Assembly: GCF_014203115.1 (NCBI RefSeq)
Contig: NZ_JACHIJ010000002.1
Coordinates: forward strand, 186,001-250,000
Length of the DNA: 64,000 nt
Source of the DNA: Afipia massiliensis
Lineage (GTDB): Bacteria; Pseudomonadota; Alphaproteobacteria; Rhizobiales; Xanthobacteraceae
Direction: 5' to 3'
A program made the translations under genes and the position numbers. Numbering within the stretch: position 1 is the first letter of the stretch; every line of letters begins with the position of its first letter. Of this stretch, positions 9,722 through 17,691 are shown one piece after another. The notes beneath the pieces were generated by a model, which saw only the letters and a list, made by a program, of their open reading frames with translations, did no database searches and was not told where the DNA came from.

Positions 9722-10288
9722 GTGAAAGTCATCGCCAGTTCGATCCGCAAGGGCAACATCATTGAGCAGGACGGCAAGCTATATGTCGTTCTGACTGCGG
9801 AGAACATCCACCCCGGCAAAGGAACTCCGGTCAGCCAGATCGAAATGCGCCGAATCAGCGACGGCACCAAGGTCTCCGAACGCTACAAAACGACCGATCA
9901 GGTCGAGCGCGCGTTCGTCGAGGACCGCGACTACAACTATCTGTACGAAGACGGCGACGGCTTCCATTTCATGAACAACGAGAACTACGACCAGCTCCTG
10001 GTGCCCAAGGATGTGGTCGGCACGCAGGCTCCTTACCTGCAGGAAAACATGACCGTGAAGCTGTCGATCCACGACAACATCGCGGTCGCGATCACCCTGC
10101 CCCAGCGCACCACGCTGGAAGTGGTCGACACCGAACCGGTGACCAAGGGACAAACGGCGTCGTCATCCTACAAGCCTGCAATGCTGTCGAACGGCGTCCG
10201 CACGCTGGTCCCACCGCACATCGGCACCGGCACGCGCATCGTCGTGATGACCGAAGACGGTTCTTACGTCGAGCGCGCGAAAGACTGA
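9722..10288 (+). CDS. efp: Elongation factor P
   Basis: 188 residues, the normal EF-P length, with the KOW-like N-domain and two OB domains. The loop NIHPGKGTP carries K33, equivalent to the beta-lysylated K34 of E. coli EF-P, in agreement with epmA/epmB next door. EF-P binds between the P and E sites of the ribosome and rescues stalling at polyproline stretches. It starts at an ATG at 9722 after an unremarkable leader and is divergent from epmA, so factor and modifying enzymes share one intergenic promoter region (9584-9721). Confidence 0.96.
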   Translation: MKVIASSIRKGNIIEQDGKLYVVLTAENIHPGKGTPVSQIEMRRISDGTKVSERYKTTDQVERAFVEDRDYNYLYEDGDGFHFMNNENYDQLLVPKDVVGTQAPYLQENMTVKLSIHDNIAVAITLPQRTTLEVVDTEPVTKGQTASSSYKPAMLSNGVRTLVPPHIGTGTRIVVMTEDGSYVERAKD

Positions 10289-10310
10289 GCGCAGATCCCG
10301 TGAGGACGTA

Positions 10311-12044
10311 GTGACGACGGCGCGGGCAGCGAACAACAGAAGGACGGCATCGGGGAATTTCTGGTGCTGCTTTCTGTCCCTTGCCTCGCTCTCCGTTACC
10401 TCGCTCTTCTTTGGCCTGCTCGCGCAACCTGCTCGAGCCGGCGAATTCAAAACTCCCTCGATATCGCTCGTCAGGCCGGACTGGTCCGCCGCTGTCAACC
10501 AGCTCAAGACCGAAATCGACTCACAGCCGGTTGTGGTCGACAATTTCAGTTTCACGGGCCGACGTCCGTCACGTCAGGTCAAGACGCAACGCATCTCGGC
10601 GATCTCACAGATCAACACTGTCACGTCGCCGATTTTCTCCGGCATCGAACTAAGTCCGGTCCCGGTATTGTTGCCGTTCGACAGCGCGCTGTATCTCGCC
10701 GATCGCCGGAGCGGTGCGGTCAATCTTCTGATCCCGCGCTATCAGGCCGGCTTCCGCGCCGCCAGCATGTTCGAGGCCGGGCCGTCCGGCTACGATGCAG
10801 TCTTCCTGTTCGACCATGGCGCCGACGACAACATGCCATCCAGGGTCTATTCGCGACCCGTTGAGGTTCAGATCACCGCGTCACTGCTGATTTACGACAT
10901 CAAGGACCCGCTTGCTGGAAAGGGCGAGCCGGTCAAATCGCTGGCGACCCAATTCCCGAACCTCCGCCGGGTGATCCGTGAAGGGTATGTACGCTACGCG
11001 TTCACACGGTTCGGCGTTCCCTATGTCGTTTCAATCCATTGCCTCGACAGCGTCGCGCGCAGCAAGCGCCTCTCCTGCCGCGAAGCCGTGCCGGTCGCCG
11101 AGCGTTTCCTCAAAGCCCTTCGCGTCGCAGGCGGCACCCCGCGTGATCCCCGTTACAACATCGCTTCCTACGCCTCTGAGCGGCCGATCGCATACGACGC
11201 GGACTTCACCTATCGCCCGCCGGGCGAGATCATCGCTAACAGCGGCTATCGCGGGCAAGGCGGCCATCAGGACTTTACGGTCTACTCGCAGATCCGCTTT
11301 CCTATCGAGAAAGCTCCCGCATTCGCCAACTCGCAGTCGTTCATGAATTGGGGTGACTGCAATCTCACGGGACGGGTCTCGTTTGCGCCGACCAAAGGCG
11401 ATCCATATCGCTGCAAGCGCAATGACAAGCAGTTGGTGTTCGATGAATCGGCCAAGGAGAACTACAGCTACCCCTGGCAGGACAACTTCTGCGAGACACG
11501 CGACTTCGAGGTCGGACAGTGCGCCAATGGAATGGGGCATCAGGGTCAGGATATCCGCCCATCGACCTGTCACCTGCGCAACGATGGCGCGGATCGCTGC
11601 ATCCCCGATCTTTTCCCGGTTGTCGCGGTCCGCGAGGGCGTGCTGATCAGGTCGCCGAAGCAACAGGCGGTATTCCTGCTGGTCAACACACGCAACGAGC
11701 ACGTCCGCTTCCGCTACATGCACATGAACCCGGCGCGCCTCGACGCTGACGGCGTGATCTATGGACGGCACGTGACCGAGGGCGAACGGATCGGTGTGGT
11801 CTCGAACTTTCAGGATCGCCCCGGCGGAACGACAAACCATCTGCATTTCGACGTCCAGGTGTTCACGCGCGACGGCTGGCTCTGGGTTAATCCCTACGTC
11901 ACCCTGATCTCGTCCTATGAACGCCTGATCGGCGGCCGCGGCCGGGAATACATCCAGCCGCCTCCTGAGGCACCTGCGATGGCGCATGCCCAACCGCCTG
12001 CGGATCTCCCGCCAAATGCTGTTAAGGAAGGCGGAGGCCGCTAG
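10311..12044 (+). CDS. Secreted M23-family metallopeptidase
   Basis: 577 residues from GTG at 10311; no ATG is available before the signal peptide. A hydrophobic signal segment (FLSLASLSVTSLFFGLLAQP) with cleavage after ARA leads to a long N-terminal region without recognised domain. A C-terminal LytM-like domain follows, with H410-x-x-x-D414 (GHQGQD) and H510-L-H512 (NHLHFD) as zinc-site motifs. M23 enzymes cut peptide crossbridges of peptidoglycan or act as amidase activators when degenerate; here the metal motifs look intact. It lies 22 bp after efp in the same direction and may be read from the efp promoter, followed by an MltB-like transglycosylase. Confidence 0.8.
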   Translation: MTTARAANNRRTASGNFWCCFLSLASLSVTSLFFGLLAQPARAGEFKTPSISLVRPDWSAAVNQLKTEIDSQPVVVDNFSFTGRRPSRQVKTQRISAISQINTVTSPIFSGIELSPVPVLLPFDSALYLADRRSGAVNLLIPRYQAGFRAASMFEAGPSGYDAVFLFDHGADDNMPSRVYSRPVEVQITASLLIYDIKDPLAGKGEPVKSLATQFPNLRRVIREGYVRYAFTRFGVPYVVSIHCLDSVARSKRLSCREAVPVAERFLKALRVAGGTPRDPRYNIASYASERPIAYDADFTYRPPGEIIANSGYRGQGGHQDFTVYSQIRFPIEKAPAFANSQSFMNWGDCNLTGRVSFAPTKGDPYRCKRNDKQLVFDESAKENYSYPWQDNFCETRDFEVGQCANGMGHQGQDIRPSTCHLRNDGADRCIPDLFPVVAVREGVLIRSPKQQAVFLLVNTRNEHVRFRYMHMNPARLDADGVIYGRHVTEGERIGVVSNFQDRPGGTTNHLHFDVQVFTRDGWLWVNPYVTLISSYERLIGGRGREYIQPPPEAPAMAHAQPPADLPPNAVKEGGGR

Positions 12045-12143
12045 CGCTGAACGGGAACCGGTTTCCACGCAAGATCATTCCCATACAAATTCGCGGCAGA
12101 TTGGCCTTTGGCCCATTCTGCAAAGCCACGCTAGACTGACCGC

Positions 12144-13382
12144 ATGACACACAGAGATTCTCGGAATCCGACCTTCCTCACGCGACGAACGTTGCTGGGC
12201 TCCGCGCTTAGCGCAGGCGCGCTGTTTGCCAATCCGCTTCGCGCGCTCGCGAGCCCTCCCGGCTTCGATCAATGGCGCGAAGGATTTCGTGCCCGCGCCC
12301 TCGCGCGCGGCATTTCCGAAGGCACCTACATTCGCGTGCTGAGCCGCATCGAACCGGACATGAGCGTGTTCCAGAAGATGCGCAAGCAGCCCGAGTTCAA
12401 CGAACAGCTCTGGCAATACATCAACCGCCGCGTCTCGGACTGGCGTCTGGCCGCGGGCAAGGTGGCGCTTCAGAAATACGGCACCCTGTTTGCACGGATC
12501 GAAAAGGATTTCGGCGTCGAACGCGGCACGCTGCTGGCGCTGTGGGGCGTCGAAACGGCTTATGGCGATCCGCTGGTACAGCAGAATCATATGCGGCCGG
12601 TGTTTCCCTCGCTGGCGGCGCTGGCGTGGAACGAGCCCCGCCGCAAGGCCTATTGGGAAACCGAACTCATCAACGCGCTACGCATTGTCGACAAGCATTG
12701 GAGCACGCCCGAGGAAATGCGCGGCTCATGGGCTGGCGCGATGGGCCACACCCAGTGGATGCCGGAAGTCTGGCTCAATGTCGGATTTGACTATGACGGC
12801 GACGGCCGCGTTTCGCCGTTTGGCCGCCCCGACGACGCGCTCGGCTCCAGCGCGCGGTATCTCGTGAACCGCGGCAAGTATCGACGCGGCGAACATTGGG
12901 GTTATGAGGTGAAGGGCGCGACCGCGTCGAAGAGCGGCAGCCAGTCCTACGCCAAATGGGCTGCCTCCGGCGTGACCCGCGCGGACGGTCAGCCGTTTCC
13001 GCGTCCCAATGATTCAGCGCAGCTCTGGGTACCAGTTCAAGGCGGACCATCGTTCCTGCTGGGACCGAATTTTTACGCCGTGAAGAGCTACAATCCGTCG
13101 ATGAACTACGCGCTCGCCATCGTGCATCTCGGCGATCGCATTCAGGGCGGCGGGCCGTTCATCCAGCCCTTCCCCGGATCGGAACGCGCGCTCACGCTGG
13201 CCGAAATCCAGGAAGTCCAGACCCGCCTCACCAAGGCGGGGTTCGACACCGGTGGCACCGATGGCCGCGTCGGCAACGACACCATGAAAGCAGTCAGAGA
13301 TTTCCAGACCAAGGCTGGATTGCTTCCTGCGGATGGTTATGCCGGATTGAAGGTGTTGGCGCGGCTGCGGCAGGGATCGTAG
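12144..13382 (+). CDS. MltB-type lytic murein transglycosylase
   Basis: 412 residues. The N-terminus has a twin-arginine-like signal (FLTRRTLLGSALSAGALF, mature after LALA near residue 37). The SLT/MltB domain carries the probable catalytic E138 in LWGVETAYG and the GSWAGAMGHTQWMPEVW motif. A C-terminal peptidoglycan-binding domain of the PG_binding_1 type spans about 345-410 (LTLAEIQEVQTRLTKAGFD). The enzyme cleaves MurNAc-GlcNAc bonds with 1,6-anhydro-MurNAc formation. anmK, elsewhere in the window, recycles that product. It converges with recJ, 11 bp apart. Confidence 0.9.
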   Translation: MTHRDSRNPTFLTRRTLLGSALSAGALFANPLRALASPPGFDQWREGFRARALARGISEGTYIRVLSRIEPDMSVFQKMRKQPEFNEQLWQYINRRVSDWRLAAGKVALQKYGTLFARIEKDFGVERGTLLALWGVETAYGDPLVQQNHMRPVFPSLAALAWNEPRRKAYWETELINALRIVDKHWSTPEEMRGSWAGAMGHTQWMPEVWLNVGFDYDGDGRVSPFGRPDDALGSSARYLVNRGKYRRGEHWGYEVKGATASKSGSQSYAKWAASGVTRADGQPFPRPNDSAQLWVPVQGGPSFLLGPNFYAVKSYNPSMNYALAIVHLGDRIQGGGPFIQPFPGSERALTLAEIQEVQTRLTKAGFDTGGTDGRVGNDTMKAVRDFQTKAGLLPADGYAGLKVLARLRQGS

Positions 13383-13410
13383 CGCTGCAGGCGCTAGCGA
13401 ATAACGCTAG
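13380..13410. terminator. Paired short hairpins at the mltB/recJ convergence
   Basis: AGCGC-TGCAG-GCGCT (13381-13395) and CTAGCG-AATAA-CGCTAG (13394-13410) lie back to back between the two convergent stops; the recJ stop codon is part of the second stem. Neither is followed by a T run, so intrinsic termination is uncertain. They may instead block 3' exonucleases. Confidence 0.25.
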
Positions 13411-15235
13411 GCCCAAGGTCCGGCACGGCGACATCCGTCACCCGCATCTGTACGCGCTCGGAGCCCTGCCAGCGATCGACCGTCAACGATCCTGCGACAT
13501 GCAGCATCTGGCCGCGATTTTCGATCAGCGCATTGCCGAGTTTCTGGCCGATGGAGCGGAACGCGATGCCGTTGACGAAAGACCCGTCACCGGACTTGAA
13601 CCGCAATCGCAGATGCGCCTGCCCCACTTCATCTGCGAAAACCAGTTGATGCGACGGCAATGCGATCAGCGGTTCGGGATTGCCCGCACCATATGGTCCG
13701 GCGCGGTTCATGGTGTTGACGAAATCGGTCGTCACCGCGCGCGCGCTCACCGCGCCGTCGATAAACAGTTCATTCGCGTGCCGCGCATCGGCAACGGTCG
13801 CGGCCAGTGCGGTTTCAACGAAGGCCCGAAACTCCGCAAGGTTTTCCTTCTTCAGCGTCACGCCAGCGGCCATCGCATGGCCGCCGCCCTTCAGCAGAAT
13901 TCCTTCGTTCACCGCCTCGCGCACCACCTTGCCGAGGTCGACGCCGGGAATGGAGCGCCCTGATCCGGTGCCGATGCCGCCTGGCTCCAGCGCAATGGCA
14001 AAAGCAGGCCGCGAAAACTTCTCCTTCAGGCGAGAGGCCACAAGGCCAACCACGCCCGGATGCCAGCCCTCGGACGCCGTGACGATCACCGAGCCCTTGT
14101 CGTCGAGCCCGAGCGACGCCAGCGCCTCGGCCTCGGCCTGCGCTTCGGCCATCTGTTCGATGACGCGGCGCTCGGTGTTGAGACGATCCAGTTCGGCGGC
14201 AATTCGGGCGGCTTCCGAAATGTCGCCTTCCAGCAGCAGCCGCACCCCCAGGTCAGCGCGCCCGATACGGCCGCCGGCATTGATGCGCGGCCCCAGCATG
14301 AACCCCAGATGCCACGCTTCAGGCGGACCGCTGAGCCGGGAAACATCCATCAACGCGGTGTGGCCGACGTGATCGCGGCGACGCAGCGCGATCAGACCTT
14401 TGGCGACGAAGGCGCGGTTGAGTCCAGTGAGAGAAGCCACGTCAGCGACGGTGCCGAGCGCGACGTGGTGGAGCACATCGAGCAGATTGGGTTCGGGCCG
14501 AACATCGCTCCAGAAGTTGCGCGCACGCAACTCGCGGTTCACCGCCACCAACGTAACGAACACAAGACCGACAGCGGCGAGATGCCCGAGGCCCGACAGA
14601 TCGTCGAGCCGGTTCGGATTGACCAGCGCATCCACCACGGGAAGTTCATCACCGCACTGGTGATGATCGATCACGACCACGTCCATGCCGAGGCGCTTGG
14701 CTTCCGCAAGCGGCTCGATGCTTGTCGTACCGCAGTCCACCGTGACCAGCAGCGTCGCGCCCTTGTTGGCGAGACCTCGCACGGCTTCTACATTGGGACC
14801 GTAACCCTCGAAGATGCGGTCGGGAATATGGATCAGTGGATCGAGGCCGCAGTGACGCAAATGCCAGGTCAGCAGTGCCGCCGAGGTCGCACCGTCCACG
14901 TCATAGTCTCCGAAGATCGCGACCTTCTCGCCGCGCGTCGCCGCATCGGCAATGCGTTTCGCAGCGGCTTCCATTTCCGTTACCGTCAATGGATCCGGCA
15001 ACAGTTTGCGGATGGTCGGATCGAGAAAGTCATCGACGGCATCGATGTCGATGCCGCGGCCCGCAATGATCCGCGCCAGCATTTCCGGCACCTGATAACG
15101 CTGCGCGATGGCAAGCGCCCTCGCCGCGCCGCGCGGGTCCAGCCGGTCGCGCCACACGCGGCCGGTCGCGGACCGGGTTACGCCAAGGAAAGCCGGGACC
15201 GACTCAGCAGGCAATGCGGATGCAGGGAGCGTCAT
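13394..15235 (-). CDS. recJ: RecJ, single-stranded-DNA-specific exonuclease
   Basis: 613 residues from ATG at 15235, which has GGAAGG five bases upstream; an in-frame TTG 13 codons earlier is less likely. DHH-phosphoesterase motifs are intact: DYDVDG at 110-115, VTVDCGT around 165-170 and DHH at 190-192. Later motifs include GPRINAGGRIG, and the DHHA1-type GGGHAMAAGVTLK region lies in the C-terminal half. RecJ degrades single-stranded DNA 5' to 3' in mismatch repair, base-excision repair and RecFOR recombination. It lies downstream of the hom-glpX group as in related genomes, but here an HAD and a GNAT gene sit between. Confidence 0.95.
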   Translation of the reverse strand: MTLPASALPAESVPAFLGVTRSATGRVWRDRLDPRGAARALAIAQRYQVPEMLARIIAGRGIDIDAVDDFLDPTIRKLLPDPLTVTEMEAAAKRIADAATRGEKVAIFGDYDVDGATSAALLTWHLRHCGLDPLIHIPDRIFEGYGPNVEAVRGLANKGATLLVTVDCGTTSIEPLAEAKRLGMDVVVIDHHQCGDELPVVDALVNPNRLDDLSGLGHLAAVGLVFVTLVAVNRELRARNFWSDVRPEPNLLDVLHHVALGTVADVASLTGLNRAFVAKGLIALRRRDHVGHTALMDVSRLSGPPEAWHLGFMLGPRINAGGRIGRADLGVRLLLEGDISEAARIAAELDRLNTERRVIEQMAEAQAEAEALASLGLDDKGSVIVTASEGWHPGVVGLVASRLKEKFSRPAFAIALEPGGIGTGSGRSIPGVDLGKVVREAVNEGILLKGGGHAMAAGVTLKKENLAEFRAFVETALAATVADARHANELFIDGAVSARAVTTDFVNTMNRAGPYGAGNPEPLIALPSHQLVFADEVGQAHLRLRFKSGDGSFVNGIAFRSIGQKLGNALIENRGQMLHVAGSLTVDRWQGSERVQMRVTDVAVPDLGPSVIR

Positions 15236-15292
15236 GATGCCTTCCGCAGGTAAGCACGAAGCGTCGACGTTCAATGGTTCGCCGCGACGAGC

Positions 15293-16003
15293 TTAGCAGC
15301 CGAGCTTGTCGGCGAGATCGTTGAAATCCTTGACGACAAAATCCCAGTTTCCCTCAGCCTTGAAATCACGGTTCTGAAACGGACCATACTCCGTGATGCG
15401 CGGGACGAAAGCCGTTTTCAGGCCGAGTGCCTGTGCCGCCGCCAGATCGTTATTGTGAGCGGCGACCATCATCACCTGCTGAGGCGTCAGGCCGAGAATT
15501 TTCGCCGCTCCCAGATAGGCTTCGGGGTCGGGCTTGTAGTGGCGGAAGATCTCGGCACTCAGCACCAGATCCCACGGCAGGCCGGCGTGCTTCGCCATGT
15601 TGGTCAGGAGTGCGACGTTGCCGTTCGACAGCGGACTGATGATGAACTTCGTCTTCAGCCGCGTCAGGCCGCCGACGCTGTCCGGCCACGGGTTGAGGCT
15701 GTGCCAGCCTCGGGTGAGATAATCGAAATCGGCCGGTGTCAGACCGGTGATGCCGAGCTTTGCCGTGAGCGGCTCGATGGACTGCCGCTGCAGGTCGTCG
15801 AGGATCACGAAGCCCCGTTCCGGCTGTTTGCGAACCTCGTCCATGGACGGCATGTACGCGGCGCGCCAGCCATCGACCAGCGCTGTCCAATCGCCCTTGA
15901 TGCCCTTCGCCTTGCCCCATGCGGTGAAATTATCGATCAGGCTGGTTCGCCAATCGACCACGGTCCCGAAGACATCGAACACCAGCGCCTTGATCTCGGA
16001 CAT
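15293..16003 (-). CDS. Haloacid dehalogenase type II (HAD superfamily)
   Basis: 236 residues. The nucleophile D10 sits in LVFDVFGTVVDWR. A cap region precedes SPLSNGN (123-129), K157 is in FRHYKPDPEAY, and D186 lies in MMVAAHNNDLAAA. The overall pattern matches L-2-haloacid dehalogenase subfamily members, which hydrolyse the carbon-halogen bond of short 2-haloacids by an aspartyl ester. The SSNxWD segment of the best-studied enzymes is replaced by AAHNNDL, so a different HAD substrate is possible. It is flanked upstream by two palindromic repeats that separate it from the GNAT gene. Confidence 0.82.
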   Translation of the reverse strand: MSEIKALVFDVFGTVVDWRTSLIDNFTAWGKAKGIKGDWTALVDGWRAAYMPSMDEVRKQPERGFVILDDLQRQSIEPLTAKLGITGLTPADFDYLTRGWHSLNPWPDSVGGLTRLKTKFIISPLSNGNVALLTNMAKHAGLPWDLVLSAEIFRHYKPDPEAYLGAAKILGLTPQQVMMVAAHNNDLAAAQALGLKTAFVPRITEYGPFQNRDFKAEGNWDFVVKDFNDLADKLGC

Positions 16004-16013
16004 CGAACTCCCC

Positions 16014-16088
16014 CTAGTGTCCTGAATCCGAAGTTCGCTTCATTTTGTAGCACGCTCCATAGCGAACTTCGGATTCAAAGGACACTAG
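16014..16088. repeat. 75-bp CTAG-bounded palindrome, copy 1
   Basis: The left arm CTAGTGTCCT plus GAATCCGAAGTTCGCT (16014-16039) pairs with AGCGAACTTCGGATTC, a 2-nt AA bulge and AGGACACTAG (16061-16088). The central loop is 21 nt. The ends are CTAG on both sides. It can form a near-perfect 26-bp hairpin. It sits 10 bp upstream of the HAD start codon and only 14 bp from a second element of the same architecture. Confidence 0.85.
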
Positions 16089-16102
16089 AACTGCTAATTA
16101 TT

Positions 16103-16178
16103 CTAGTGTGGTTTCGGTTCGCAAGTCCGCAAGCGACGCGCCGTAGACATGATGCGGACTTGCGAACCACCACACTAG
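16103..16178. repeat. 76-bp CTAG-bounded palindrome, copy 2 (different stem sequence)
   Basis: The left arm CTAGTGTGGT, a 3-nt bulge TTC and GGTTCGCAAGTCCGC (16103-16130) pairs with GCGGACTTGCGAACC plus ACCACACTAG (16154-16178). The loop is 23 nt. It shares the CTAGTGT ends, length, bulge position and loop size with the neighbouring element but not the inner stem sequence. Its right-hand CTAG provides the TAG stop of the GNAT gene (16175-16177 on the minus strand). Confidence 0.85.
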
Positions 16179-16624
16179 AGAATCTTGCGGTATTGCATGA
16201 ATCCGGACCGGTCGGCGACTTCATCGTACAGGATCTGCGCACGCGCATTCTCGAACTGCGTCAGCCAGTGCACCCTGCTCGCACCGGCGGCCTTCGCCTT
16301 CTCGTAGACGGCTTCGATCAGCTTGCGGCCAACACCGTGCCCGCGAGCGCCTTCGTTCACGAACAGGTCCTGCAGATAGCAGTAGTTGCCGACCGTCCAG
16401 CAGGAGCGGTGATAGAGGAAATGGACAATGCCGGTCATCTCTTCATCGACGAATGCGCCGAGCACGTACATAGGCTCCGCATCGTCGTGAAAGCGCTCCC
16501 ACGTCACGGCAGTTGTCTCAGCCGGAACCGTGGCCTTGTAGAACTTGAGATAACCGGCCCACAAAGGCTCCCACGCTTCGCGCTCATCCACGCGAAGAGG
16601 CCGGATGACAACGCGCTCGGTCAT
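16175..16624 (-). CDS. GNAT-family N-acetyltransferase
   Basis: 149 residues, one GNAT domain. The acetyl-CoA loop motif is seen as FVNEGARGHGVGRKLIEAV (R/Q-x-x-G-x-G/A type), and a GIVHFLYHRSCW strand precedes it. Such enzymes acetylate small amines or protein N-termini; the substrate cannot be told. The gene begins 14 bp after glpX stops and is probably the last gene of the aminotransferase-hom-glpX transcript. The stop codon lies within the terminal CTAG of a palindromic repeat, so the original C-terminus may have been slightly altered by insertion of the repeat. Confidence 0.85.
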   Translation of the reverse strand: MTERVVIRPLRVDEREAWEPLWAGYLKFYKATVPAETTAVTWERFHDDAEPMYVLGAFVDEEMTGIVHFLYHRSCWTVGNYCYLQDLFVNEGARGHGVGRKLIEAVYEKAKAAGASRVHWLTQFENARAQILYDEVADRSGFMQYRKIL

Positions 16625-16638
16625 GGATTATGTCCTGC

Positions 16639-17637
16639 TCAATCGAGGTGGAATTTCTCGAACTGGCGATGTTCGCCCTTGATGATGCGAACGGTGCCGG
16701 TCACCGAGCGCATCACGACGGTCTCGGTTTCGATGACGTTCTTGCGGAATTTGACGCCGGACAGCAGCGAGCCATCGGTGACGCCGGTTGCCGCGAACAG
16801 GCAATCGCCGCGCGCCATGTCCTCGATGCCGTAGATCATCTTGGGATCGGTCACACCCATCTTCAGAGCGCGCTCGCGCTTCTCGTCGGTATCGAGAATG
16901 AGACGGCACTGCATCTGGCCGCCGATGCAGCGCAGCGCGGCCGCAGCCAGCACGCCTTCCGGCGCGCCACCGGTGCCCATGTAGATGTCGACGCCGGTAT
17001 TGTCCGGGTCTGCGGTGTGGATCACGCCCGCAACGTCGCCGTCGGTGATAAGACGAACCGCCGCGCCGGTGCTGCGGATAGCGTTGATGATGTCGGCGTG
17101 ACGCGGACGGTCAAGCACGAGCGCCGTGATCGCTGACGGATGCACGTCCTTGGCGCGTGCAAGGCGACGAATGTTTTCGGCAGGCGATGCATCTAGTTCC
17201 ACAACATGCTTCGGGTAGCCGGGACCGATGGCGATCTTCTGCATATAGACGTCCGGGGCATTCAGCAGCGTGCCGCCTTCCGCCATCGCCATGGTCGCAA
17301 TCGCGCCCGGCATGTTCTTGGCGCACAGCGTGGTGCCTTCGAGCGGATCGACCGCGATATCGACTTCCGGACCGGCATCCGAGCCGACCTTTTCACCGAT
17401 GAACAGCATCGGCGCTTCGTCGCGTTCGCCCTCGCCGATCACCACCGTGCCCTGAATTGGAATCTTGTTGAGCTCGCGCCGCATCGCGTCCACCGCCGCC
17501 TGGTCGGCGGCCTTCTCGTTGCCGTGGCCCCGGAGGCGCGCTGCGGACACTGCGGCACGCTCAGTCACGCGGACGATTTCGAGTGTGAGGATGCGTTCCA
17601 GCAGAAGCTGCGGCGGAACGGAAATCGTAACGGACAT
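16639..17637 (-). CDS. glpX: Class II fructose-1,6-bisphosphatase GlpX
   Basis: 332 residues. The substrate and metal motifs are VIGEGERDEAPML (66-78) and D97-P-L-E-G-T-T103 in VDIAVDPLEGTT, both diagnostic of GlpX-type enzymes. It hydrolyses fructose-1,6-bisphosphate to fructose-6-phosphate (and in some bacteria sedoheptulose-1,7-bisphosphate) in gluconeogenesis and the Calvin cycle. It lies 54 bp after hom and 14 bp before the GNAT gene, all leftward. Full length, with intact motifs. Confidence 0.95.
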   Translation of the reverse strand: MSVTISVPPQLLLERILTLEIVRVTERAAVSAARLRGHGNEKAADQAAVDAMRRELNKIPIQGTVVIGEGERDEAPMLFIGEKVGSDAGPEVDIAVDPLEGTTLCAKNMPGAIATMAMAEGGTLLNAPDVYMQKIAIGPGYPKHVVELDASPAENIRRLARAKDVHPSAITALVLDRPRHADIINAIRSTGAAVRLITDGDVAGVIHTADPDNTGVDIYMGTGGAPEGVLAAAALRCIGGQMQCRLILDTDEKRERALKMGVTDPKMIYGIEDMARGDCLFAATGVTDGSLLSGVKFRKNVIETETVVMRSVTGTVRIIKGEHRQFEKFHLD

Positions 17638-17691
17638 AGGCTAACTCCCAAGACAACAAACGTGGCGACGGACCCGGCTGACCGGACCCTA

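Noticed and set aside
12045-12100. GGGAACCGGTTTCC palindrome after the M23 gene as a third copy of the dispersed repeat
   Set aside because: It shares only the ACCGGTTT core with the copies at 36546 and 56808 and lacks their flanks, so it is not the same element.
15455-16834. 459-codon open frame opposite the HAD and GNAT genes
   Set aside because: It is antisense to well-supported genes, crosses both palindromes and has no recognisable domain; long antisense frames are common at high GC.
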